In this document: positions 46,527-57,800 of the stretch, piece after piece | How the letters are laid out: every line of letters starts with the position of its first letter | Numbering within the stretch: the first letter of the stretch is position 1 | From: Spongospora subterranea f. sp. subterranea | Taxonomy: Eukaryota; Endomyxa: Phytomyxea; Phytomyxea; Plasmodiophorida | Length of the DNA: 64,000 bases | NCBI GenBank assembly: GCA_049724395.1 | Contig: JAUGWO010000012.1 | Span: 62,001-126,000, forward strand | Direction of reading: 5' to 3' | Program-made: the position numbers and the translations under genes | The notes under the pieces: generated by a model | The model's database searches: none | Seen by the model: only the letters and a program-made list of their open reading frames with translations | Told to the model about the DNA's origin: nothing

Positions 46527-47284
46527 TAGTTTTTTTTGTAAATTTTAACAGACGCGACGATGAAAGTCTATCCGGCTCAAATTGCGAGATGTAAAAAATC
46601 CCAGTTCATCATCACAATATTATACTGACGAGCGTTCGTACAACTATAATTCGGCTCGGCGAGCTTTCTGAAAAATTTTCATCACATTCCATCCACCGTC
46701 TCGTGTTAAGGAAGCTCATTTGCGTATTGTTGTGTCGTTTCTTGACCAAAAATTTAGCAGTTGCACCTCAGCAAATGAATGACAATAATGATGGCGACGA
46801 ACATCGGTTGATGGTGGTGATGTCATGCGAAAAATGAATCCAGACCAGAGTAAACAGCTAATTCTAATTACAACAGTAAATGGCGTCGCTCATCCACCAG
46901 CAGGTGGAGAAAATTCGAAACAGGGAATGCCAGCTCTAAGCGCCACGTACGACCGGTATATTGCCACGGTGGGTAAACCAGGCCGGTCCCTGAAAATTCG
47001 CACCAGTGATAAACTACCCCAACTAGGCTACTTTGATTTTGCCAGCCTGCGAACCCTGTTGGTGTTGTTCGAGGAACTGGCGTTCCTGACAGCAACCGCA
47101 GTTCGATCACACCGATCATTATCGAATGACGATGAAAATGGAGAACGAGTGAACGACACACCACGAGCCGAAACAAATTCCGTACCTGGCAGTGGCACCC
47201 TTGACTGTCCGTGCGCACAAGGATTTTTCGACCTCAATCCATCAACATACAGAGGGGATACGCCTTCATCACTCGATCATTATA
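46527..47284. other. Upstream region of RECQL4
   Basis: About 760 bp. A plus-strand frame (46825-47292, 155 residues) is open, but its stop overlaps the RECQL4 start by a few bases and it matches nothing I know. It is probably chance or part of the RECQL4 leader. Confidence 0.35.
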
Positions 47285-50200
47285 ATGGATGATGATGCAG
47301 CTAAGGAACGGAATGTGCTGAAACAGGATCTGAAAGCATGGGAAGGGCAATTCATGGCTGAAGCTGGCCGTCGTCCCAATGCGTCGGATATCAGAAACGA
47401 TCCAATAGGTGAATTCTCGTTTGGTTCGAGAGGCCCAAGCTCTGCGTGATCATCGGGATTTTTCAGCGAAAAAATATCGAGCGTATGAGCTTTTGAAGAG
47501 GGAGCCGCCTGTTTCGCAGCCGAAAGAAACAGTTTCTAGGGAGCGCATTGACCGAATAAAAAAAGGAATGGTCCTTCTGGATAGAACATTACCTCGGCAT
47601 GGAACTCCTCAGATTCCTGACATCGCCTTGAACAGTTCCGAAACCCAGCAAAAGTGCACCTCCTGTTCATTATCCATCATTTTTTGACCCAGGTTGATTT
47701 GTTTCAGGTTATATAAGATCAATTCGCTGACAAAACACATGCGCGTTCCCTCTGATTCGACGCAACAGTTTAGGTTCAATCCCGAGCTAAATGTTCAGAA
47801 GAATCACGTCCGTCAGCGGAACATTTTCACTTTACCACATCGCTAATTAGGGATTAGAGTTTTGTACTGCCTCTGGATCTGTCGAAATCAAAGAAGAAGG
47901 AGTTCGCCGATTTTGATGTCGAATTTGAGAATATCCATGATCAGCATAGTTCAAACATCCACATACCTGAAACGAAGAGTCTAGGGGAAACAGCTGACAA
48001 ACTAATCGCAGCATCCAAAAACAAACAGGTTCCGGTTGCTGCAAAAACGCCCTTAGATGATGTTTCCCCAACTCGCGGACGCAAAATTGATAAACAGCCA
48101 GCCTCGCAAAGGAATCGCGCACCTTCGAAAAAAGTGAGAATCGTTTCAAATTAGTGCTGGGTTACCTAAAACTACTTCAGGTGCGCCTTTCGTTAACGGA
48201 TAACTATGTGAAATATGATTTGAAGCATTCTTGGAAAAGTAAAGGAAATGGAACCAAAAAAAGAAAGAAAGCTGGTGATTGGAAATCTCCAAGGGTTAGT
48301 GCTGTCGTTCATCAGTTGAGCTTTGTTGACCTATATGCAAGGCGTATATGTTTGAGCAAAAGCGCAAAAGAAAAGAAGTTGGTGTGAGTTTATACAGCTC
48401 AATATGACGTTCACCGTCTATTACAGGAATATAATGCGGCCCTGTACACTGAGAATCTTGAAGACAACGTTAGAGACCATGAAATATCCCAAAAATCGTA
48501 CTTCATTGTCACCGTGTTTGCTATTTCACAACTTAAACTCCTCTTTCAGGGATAATCTACGTTCTAATTTTCCAAATGATGTTGACCACGAAAATGATAT
48601 GATGCATCCCGACTTTAAACCCCCCGCATCGGTATATGGTTGTAGGAAAATCGGGTTATTGTTTAATCTTAATTTAGGCAAAGCCCCCTCAAAAACAACC
48701 TTTGATTGACACGAACCAAGGATTTGTCTACGATGGAGAGTTGACCCTCAGTGCAGCCTCACAAGTCTTAAGGGAAAAGTTTGGATTCTCTTCATTTCGG
48801 CAGGGGCAGTTTGAAGCAATTGAGCGCATCTTCAATAAGAAATCAACACTCGTCGGTATGTGATTTCTGTAGAAGACATCTTGGTACCGACGAAACAATA
48901 GTAACCTACTGTTTTGTTGCAGTGCTGCCCACTGGCGCCGGTAAGACGCTGATATATCAGCTCGCTGCATCTATGCTCCCTGGCCTAGTGCTAGTTATCA
49001 CACCATTGCTGTCACTAATGAAAGATCAGTTGCAACGCCTTCCTGGTTTTATTGTTGGTAAATTGGCGCCGCCATTTTTACACGATTTTTGTGTTGATCA
49101 ATTTTTCAGGCGCAATCTGGTCCAGTAATGAAAGCATCGTTGAGGTTGACAATTTGATTAGGCGCCTGCGCCGCAATGAAATCAAAATTCTGTTCATTTC
49201 TCCTGAACGACTCCATACTTCTGGGTTTCAGCGAATTATTAGGTCCATCACGCATTGATTGACTCGAGCGTGTGGGGTTCACACAGTTTCAGGACACTAC
49301 CAGCTCCTGGCGTTTCGTTTGTCTCTGTCGATGAAGCACATTGCGTCAGTGTTTACATGATTATGTTTGTCATGTTATCTCATTTCTGGCTATAGGTATC
49401 GCATTGGTAGGGTCTTACCTCGGTTGTTCTGCTCTGTTAATCTAATTTAGGTCTCATAATTTTCGACCATCATTTCTGCGCATCAATTCTATTCTAACAC
49501 AAAATCTCGGAGAATGCTGCATCCTCGCTCTTACTGCTACTGCAACACAACAAACCGTTGACTCAGTGTAATTCCTTTAAACGCTGGCCAATATTGCCTT
49601 TTCTGAGCCGGTTATATATTTCCGTTTCGCAGATGTTCCTCGTTGTCAATTGATGGTGAAACCGGTGTCATTGCCAACAGATATTAGCCGAAGTAACCTT
49701 TTCCTTAGCGTGTCCAGAGATCATGATCGGTATAATTTAATTGCAACAACTTTTATTCTTGCATGACCGGGTTCGCTGTCAGGTTTGCGGCATTAGTTCT
49801 GCTTTTAGATTCGGAGCGCTTCAAGTCTCTGTCGTCAATAATCATATACGTCCATCAGCAAAGAACTGCAGACGAAGTGCTAACGAGCTCCCAAGATTTA
49901 ACTTTTTCAGTCGCTGATTCTGTACTAGGTAATGTTTCGCCTGAGAAGTCAAGGTCTCGATGCGACAAGCTACCATGCTGGGAAGGACGCCAAGACGCGT
50001 CGCATTGTTCAAGAGCAATTTATGAGTGGAAAGGTTGGGTCTGTCCTTGATTGTCAAATCATTATACTTAATGGCTTTCATAGATTCGTATCATATGCGC
50101 CACCATTGCATTCGGTAAATATCCTTGTTTTCATTGTGTTTGCTAAAAACCAGTTTCAGGGATGGGATTGGACAAGAGCGATGTTAGAGCCGTGATTCAT

Positions 50201-51816
50201 TTTAATACTCCACAGTCGATGGAGAATTATGTGCAAGTAGCACATATATGCACCGTTCCCTGCCCTGTATTAATGCATTTTCAGGAAATCGGTCGTGCTG
50301 GTCGAGATGGTTTGCCAGCACAATGTCACGCATTCTATGATGAAGATGACGCAGATCGTTACCGATCTCTGTCTCACTCCAACGGAATCGATAAGTCTCA
50401 GGTGTCACCAAGTATTGATGCTGTTTTTCCAGTAGATCTTACAGTTGATAAGGTTTTCGAAATGCTGAGCCTAATATTTGCTGAGCCGACCAATGGTCAG
50501 CGTCCCAACATCATTGCATTATCCAAGGACCACCTGATTGAAAGTTTCGACGTGCGAGATGAAGTTATCGAAACTCTTTTAACGTTTTTAGAACTGCGAT
50601 CTAGGTTGTTAATCGATGATTGGCCATCGGAAACCTCCTGCTGATAATTTTGTTTAGGCCTTCTTATATCCGAACATTGGCGAATCTTCACAGAATATGC
50701 AGTTTATCTTTCTGCAAGACAAGCCCCGAAATTCTTGCTGCTGCAAACCACATTCTCGCTTATATCTTGGAATATAGTAAATTTAGCTCTGGTTTTTATC
50801 AGGCAATGAACTTTGTTCACCTTTTCACATACTTTTTTGTAACGGTGTTGGCGTACATAGGTAGATATTACAGCCATTGCGAATTCGATGAATGTGAAAA
50901 TTAGCGAGGTCCAGCATACGCTGTTGACGCTAAAGAGTTTGGGGGAAGCGCAGCTTATCTGGAAGGTACTTTTTATCACAACCTCGAGAGGCAAAAAACT
51001 GAAATTTGATTTGAAGGATCTATCATTCTGTATGGAGACGTTGCATTATCCGGAATCAATATCCGATCTAGCTCGTGAGGTCGTTGATTTTTTCGAGTAA
51101 TTTCACATCACTGTACCATGGCAACAGATTTACTCTCCTCAGGCTGTGCGAATCGAATACCTTACGTAAAATTGATATCATTTCGCAAATTTTGAAATCG
51201 GTCGCCACTGAGAAATGCCTTGAGCAAAATCCAGGTATTTTTCGTTGTGTTTTATTTGAGAGTGTTTTCCTATTTTATATAAGGTGTACAAGCACGCCTT
51301 CAGCACATGATTTCTGTGTATTTCGAGTGCCACAGTGATGATGAACTGCTTTCGGAGGCCGAAAAATCGCTGCCTGAGTATGAAACGCTTGAAATTTTAC
51401 GACGCGATCGTCAGAGACCCGAGCACCTTGTCGGAGACGCAAAGGTCCTCATTCTTCAATGGAAGCACAAACTATCTCGTCCAAGACAGGTACTTTGGTT
51501 TGCGTTTTATAAACACTAGTAATATTTGAAATAGGTTGCGCGAATCCTTCATGGCATGTCGTCGCCTTTATTTGGGTATAAGGAATGGAGCAAATGTTCT
51601 TGCTGGGGCAAATATATCTCATACCCGTTTAACAAAGTTCTTGCTGAAGTAGAATTGATCATGAATCCACCATCTGCAGAACAAAAACAACCTGCTCTTA
51701 AAAAGCCTTCAAGATCGAGCTCATGTTCTGAATCTGATGATGATGGTGTTGAAGGCGATTCAAGTGATTCCTCAGAATCACAGCAAGGTCACAGCAAATT
51801 CAATGTTGATCGATAA
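47285..51816 (+). CDS. RECQL4: RECQL4-type DNA helicase with SLD2-like N-terminus
   Basis: RECQL4 works in replication initiation (SLD2-like part) and repair (RecQ helicase part). From ATG 47285: [20 protein letters not shown] then NASDIRNDP, the SLD2 signature, continuing with [14 protein letters not shown] basic linker with [10 protein letters not shown]...KKRKK (about 48190-48290) resembles the RECQL4 'NYVRLNLK' motif. The helicase core follows: [20 protein letters not shown] (motif 0), [14 protein letters not shown] (Walker A), [32 protein letters not shown] (DEAH), [26 protein letters not shown] and [14 protein letters not shown] (motif VI). More than ten introns. After the core it lacks an obvious RQC/HRDC and ends in a Ser/Asp-rich tail (stop 51816). 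The first intron (about 47414-47436) is only 22-24 nt or is a one-base indel. It converges with the channel gene, 64 nt apart. Confidence 0.85.
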
Positions 51817-51880
51817 CAAGTGCCACATCATTTCAAATATCTATCACAGTACATAATTTATGGTTATATTTATTCTTATG

Positions 51881-54800
51881 TTATTCTCTACGTTTTGTCG
51901 AAGACCATTGGGTCGCTGTAAGCGATCTTATTTTCTGACTGTATCCTTGGGCCTTAAGGATATCCAACAGCGTCTGGTACGTCGATGGTCTGTCGAAACA
52001 GAGTATTAAATCTCTCTCACAGCGAATATCTGTAGCTATCATCATATCGTTTTCTGGTGCCTCCACTGCCACTAAATGAATGCAGTCGTACCTAAGCGAC
52101 AATACGTCATTCAGCTAATCTTGATCCACATCATTCACGATTTTCCTACCGAATATCCACATCTGTGACCAGAATTTTGGAGATGGTCACGCTTTTGTAA
52201 ACGGTCTGGAACACCCTGATCGGATGCTCAGAGTGTTTAGATGCATACAGGCAAATCGTGGATGGGTATCCTGTCGATAATATCCCGAAATAGCTCACGA
52301 ATGTGCTTGTTCCACGGATCAGTAATGATCCAGAATACGCTGGCGTTTTCCCGTTCAACAATTTCGCCATTGCCGCAGGACCTAGAAGTGAATTCAGAGC
52401 ACTGACGAACTTCCTCTGAACACCGTCACCAGAATTCTGTGGATCAGATGCGTTCAATGCGCGGAGACGATAGTAGCCCGCCTCGGTGTTCTCGAAATAT
52501 TCGAAGTTTTTCGTGTTCTGAATGGCGCTGAAGTCGATCAAACGCTGCGCCAATTCCTGAGCATTGTCCTCGGCTTTGGCCATGGAAACTGGGTCAGGCG
52601 AAATGTCGTCCGTGCTCAACAGGAACTGAATCAACGAGTGAGCGCTGATCAGATTCGCTTCCCTCTGTCAACGGATTTACTGTTCGCCCACAACGGAATG
52701 CAGGTTCGTGAGTTTACCTGAAACGCTCGATCTGTCACTAATCTGTGCAATAGCTCGTTGATGAACTTATGGTCTTCGACCACAATCGTGCTCAATGTGA
52801 GCACTGCAACATCGGACGTTGCCATCCTGTCAACATAACTTCCCACTCTGTAGAACTGGAGCGCGTCCGCGAACTTCTCTGCTGTGGCGCCATCGTCGTC
52901 CTCGTTTACCGACCGAATCATTCCTGGGAAATTTCGAACGCCATTCTCAGAACGATATCTGATCCCAAAAATTTGCTGATACTTGCCTTTCTCCAGCAAC
53001 GCGATTCCAATTGCAACAGCGTCTTCGCGATTATCAGCATACCCTAATCGTTAACTCAACGCAAGCCGGGGAGACGATCTGGTAAGGGGTCCTGGGAACC
53101 TTTGTTGATCACCCAGTTGACCAGTTCCGATCCAACAAAACACGCCTCGTACAACGTGAAGTTGTAGGTTCTGTTGGCGATCAGTCGCGTCTCCTCGATT
53201 TTCTCGATCACCTCTTGCAGCGTCTGCTGCATGCTGCGCTGGGTCTTGTCCAGACGCTTGACGCGCTGCGCCGCCAACAGCCTCATTCTCTCACCGAATA
53301 TCGGATACAACCTGGTGCCAGATATTAAACAAAGTTTCCACCCACACCTCATCACCAATCATACGTGAACATGTGCATTAATTTTGTTTTCGATATAGAG
53401 AGCGCATGGCAGCACGTCTCGGCTCGAATCGACGCGCGTCTGATCGGCGAACTGGTGAGCAGAGCGCATTCACCAAAGAAAGACCCAGTTCCGATCAACT
53501 ACAAACACCAAACCCGTCAACGAACAACACCCGTTTCCACACAGCAATATTCGCATTCAGACTTTGAATGGTTTCGTGGAGATATCTTCATCCAAGATAA
53601 CGGATAATACCCCTCTCGTGACGAAATACATCTTCCCGTTCGTCATCTGACCCCGGCGAACCACGAACTCAGACGCCGGAAACACCTTCGGCGAAACGCT
53701 CAGCGATCAACGTATATTTTGAACTTTTCATGACTATCACCTCGTATTCAAGATTGGGCATGAAATCGTAGATGAACCGGTCGGATACGCCCTGGAATAT
53801 CGGCATGTTCTTGATCACATTCCGGCACAGTTCGATCATGATCTTCGTGCGCAATGACGACGGCAACGCCTGCAACGCTTTCTTCGGGACAATCCCTCTC
53901 ATGGTCGACCAGACGCTGTCGAAATACACTCGCGTACGATCCTTCAGATCCTGCAATCAACACACGTTGCGTTTAGATCCTTCTGTTTCAACGAACTTTC
54001 GTCAACTTTTCAGAAAAGGCAAGCGTTCCCAACGTTGTTTGTTTGTTCAGTTTTCTCTGGTTTCGTCATTTTACGAGCAGAACGTTCGTCAACCGGAATT
54101 ACGGTGAGTGTTCGTGGGGATAACAACAACGTTGGGTTCTTGTGTCTGGTTAATGAACTTACTTCTGGGGCGTTGGTGAACTCCAAGAATCGCATAGCGG
54201 ACGCCATATCTCTGGAGAAGCTGCCTTCGAGCGAGTTTCGTTCGGTGATGTAGGATGCGAGGGAGGCGATGCAGACGGCCATCATCAGGACCCCGATCAT
54301 GTACATCAACATCGCCATGATCTATACCCAGGGGCGGCACACGTTCTCAATAATCCCATCGTGGTGGCGACCCAGTCGTCGCCAACAAAGCAACGCCGAT
54401 CACCATTTGCCCATTGGTCCTCGGGTCGAGGCCGGTGCCGCCCAGACCCGTTAGCGCATTGATCACCAGGATCAACGATTGCGTGTAGGTCAGCGACAGC
54501 GACGACGCTTCCGGAGGGAACGCAAAACTGTGCAGCATCGTCATGACGTGCGTCAACAGGACGAACTTGAACATGACGCTCGTGAACATCAGTAGCGCGT
54601 TCGATTTTAGAAAACGATGGTTACGGAAGACGATCGCCGTCACGGTTTCTAGGCGGAAATCAGTTCCCCCCAAGCCGGTTGCAAAACCGTTCTCGAACCT
54701 AAACGTAAAAAGCGAATCGAGCGCATGTAGACGTTCAATGCAACACCTGAATCGGAAGAAAACGGTGAGGTGTGTCGGTGCTGGAATTGGATTTGTTGCC

Positions 54801-57800
54801 GCTGACCGTTGATCGAGATTCCGAAGACGAACCAGTCGATCGGCATCGAGGCGGCGGCGTGGATCGGCAGATGAGCGCGGTGATAGCGTTGGATGGCGCT
54901 CGCTTGGGCCTCTTCCGACGCGTCCGCACGATGTTCTCCTGAATTCGATATTCGGTGTCAGATGCGGGTTTGGCAGCAGAAGTTTGGAGGGCGGAGAATA
55001 ACCGCTCAATGCTAGAGGATACAGCGAACGGATGACGATATCGACCACGAGGACGATGTCGAACAGGACGTCGAACAGAATGAAGGCCCAGTGATTGGCT
55101 TGGGCGTTGAGGGCCCCGGCGCGGATCGGGACCACGACGAAGTTGTAGAGGATGGTGACGATCAGGAGCAGCTCCCAGTGTCGAACGATGGCGATTGAAG
55201 ATGGCAACGCTGAGCGCATTGGGGGTCAGTACAATTGTGATCCACACGATTATTGTCACAACACTCGCGAACCTGTGTCGACATCAGGTAACAGCCGGAA
55301 TTGGGATCCGATGGAGCTCTTTCGGCTACCATAAACGTCGGGCATGGGTGTCTCGGATGTTCTCCTGGACGACCACCACCGAGAACAACAATTAGAAACA
55401 GGTCCCAGCTTACCGACAATCGTCGAATTGTTCCAAGTGTTTGTCGCAGAGCAATCAATGGCGATGTTGTTGTTTGTGTTCTCTGATGTTGTGTCATTGT
55501 TCACCTTCCATAGTGGTCGATCCCCTTCTCCATCATATCAAAGGCGTCGTCATCCTCCCTGCCCCTGCTATTGTCGTCGGTTGGCGGCGGCGGGTCAACA
55601 CGATCCGAGTTCACGACGGGCGACTGCTCCGAGGGCGATGCTTCACCGTCCTCTGCCCTCAACTGCCGATTGTGATCGTTCAGATTTCACTGCCCCAGGT
55701 TGGTTGTCAACGAGAGGCGTTGCTCGTACCTGGTCCATGGTGCCCGTTATCGACCCGATCTGATGTTTGTGTGGATTTTCGGAATCGCCCCCTTCATGAT
55801 TCATCTGATCGTCGTCCTCGCTCAGATGTCTCATCTGTTTCGCCGTTCGGATTACTGCACAGTCAGGGTGAATTCCAGAGAGTTGCGCTAATCGTGCTGA
55901 AGAATGTTTTCCAAACTGGAACTTGGCGAAAGTACGCGTGAAAACGCAGCAAGCGACCGCCAGGGAATACTGGAACTGTTCGGAACAGAAAATGGCTGGA
56001 ATCAATCGATTCGAAATCAAACTCAAGATCAGAACGACGAGGGGAATTATCTTATCATCGTTCGAAAACAACGAATCGAGTTGGATTGATTTGGCGGAAA
56101 ACACAAACGACTGAGAACACAAAATATGACATGCTGATTCCGTTGATCTGACATATTTGTGCATCAGCGGGATAGACGTCGATCAATGTTTTCAGGTTGT
56201 CGCGCGTGAACTCGAACAGGTTGCAGAAGGTCCTGGCCCTAATGGTGATGGGTGGAGGCAGCTCTAGGAACACCTGCATCTCCCCAAACGCGTCCCCGCT
56301 CACCAACGAGCTCATCGCCTATGCGATAGCAACATCCCCCAACTTTAGCCAACGCCGATTCCGCAAACACCCCCAACCAAATTCTCCAGAACGATTGTTG
56401 TTTTAGAACAAAACAAACAGATAATTTCAGTGTTTGGTGTGGACAACCCGCTACCTGTTCATGGATTGGATTCAATACGTCTAGTTCCCCCTGCTGAATG
56501 AAATACATCGACGGGATCATGACGCCTGAGAAGGCGCGAGTCAGTCCCGCACGACAACAATTCACGATTCGGTGGGGCGTGGGGATTTACCAGCGTGGAT
56601 GATGATCTCTCCCGGGGCGCACACGCGCGGCGTCAACATGTTCAAGATCGCCGCCAATGCCGATTGATCGATCTGGCTGAACATTCGGCAGCGAACGACG
56701 ATCCCTTCCACGAGGAACATCTTCAACAGCGGCCAGTGAGGTTTTTCGGGGGGGGGGGCGATGGGTGTCGGGAACAAACCTGGATGTCTTGGGCGATCGA
56801 CGACGGCAGCAGCTGGATGATGGCCTGGCTGTCGTTGCCGCGCTCCGATTGCCAAACGTACGAGAAGTACTCCTGCAGCGCGACCTGGAGCTGGCGAGGC
56901 AGGCCCTGATCGCGCACGAACGTCGTGATATAGGCGATACGGCTCTAACAATCGTCAACAAACACAAACACACACAATATCAATTCAAAACCGCCAATGA
57001 TCAATTGCTATTCGTGTTTGGTCAAAAACTCGACTGGCAAATTCCCCCAAACTCGATTGTTTCTGTGGTTTTCAGACATGGGATAACGGGTTCGATGGAG
57101 AACATCTTGATATGATCGACCGAATTCCGGCGTTTGTTTGAGACAAATATTCGAATCGCTCAGGTAAAACAGTTGAAAACAATCGTAATTGGATCTAAAT
57201 GCTGTGGACAGGTTTAAGAATATATCGTGGGGTGGGAGGGCGTTGAAAAGGGTGAACAGGTGGTTCAGACGATCCCGCAATGGGAGGAGTTGATGATGAT
57301 GATGGTGAAGGCGGAACCGACCTGAAACGCCGACTCGACTGCGTTCGAGGAGACGACCAGGGAGACGGCCGTACTGACGATATAGATTGAGAACAGCGAC
57401 GACGATAGAATATAGACGATACTGAACGTCGCCTGAGCGCGTAAAACCCGTTAGATGATCGGTTTCCCAAACCCGTTTTGGTGGTGTTGTTGAGCTGTGT
57501 GTGTTCAGACCTCGTAAATATTATCGGGAACGAGATAGTGAATCCCTCGACCCGACATTTGCGTCGTTGTCCAATACAGTGCCCGAATGTATTGCGATAT
57601 CGTCGGCAGATCCTCGATCGAGCGCGATAGTTTCCAGCGATCGAACGTGTGCAGCTCTTGACCTGACAAGCCATGAGCGCGGGGCGATCGAACGGTGGGG
57701 GGAGGGCAACACCTAATGCGAACCAGGTACAGGCGGCGAAATGGTTCAGGAACATGGTGAACATCGCCAGCTTCGTCAGACGAACGAACACGATGTTGAC

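Noticed and set aside
46825-47292. 155-residue plus-strand ORF as a gene
   Set aside because: Its stop overlaps the RECQL4 start by a few bases, which does not fit two separate eukaryotic genes, and no motif is recognisable.
55162-55497. Separate start of a second channel gene at the ATG 55497
   Set aside because: It would leave only about 3 nt between the unit 1 stop and this ATG, and the frame does not lead into S1. A linker with introns explains the region better, though transcripts are needed.
56997-57320. RLNHLFTLFNAL block as the unit 1 C-linker
   Set aside because: It looks like a C-linker start but lies in a frame with stops. The in-phase continuation from S6 is the exon starting SRIAYITTFVRDQGLP near 56950.
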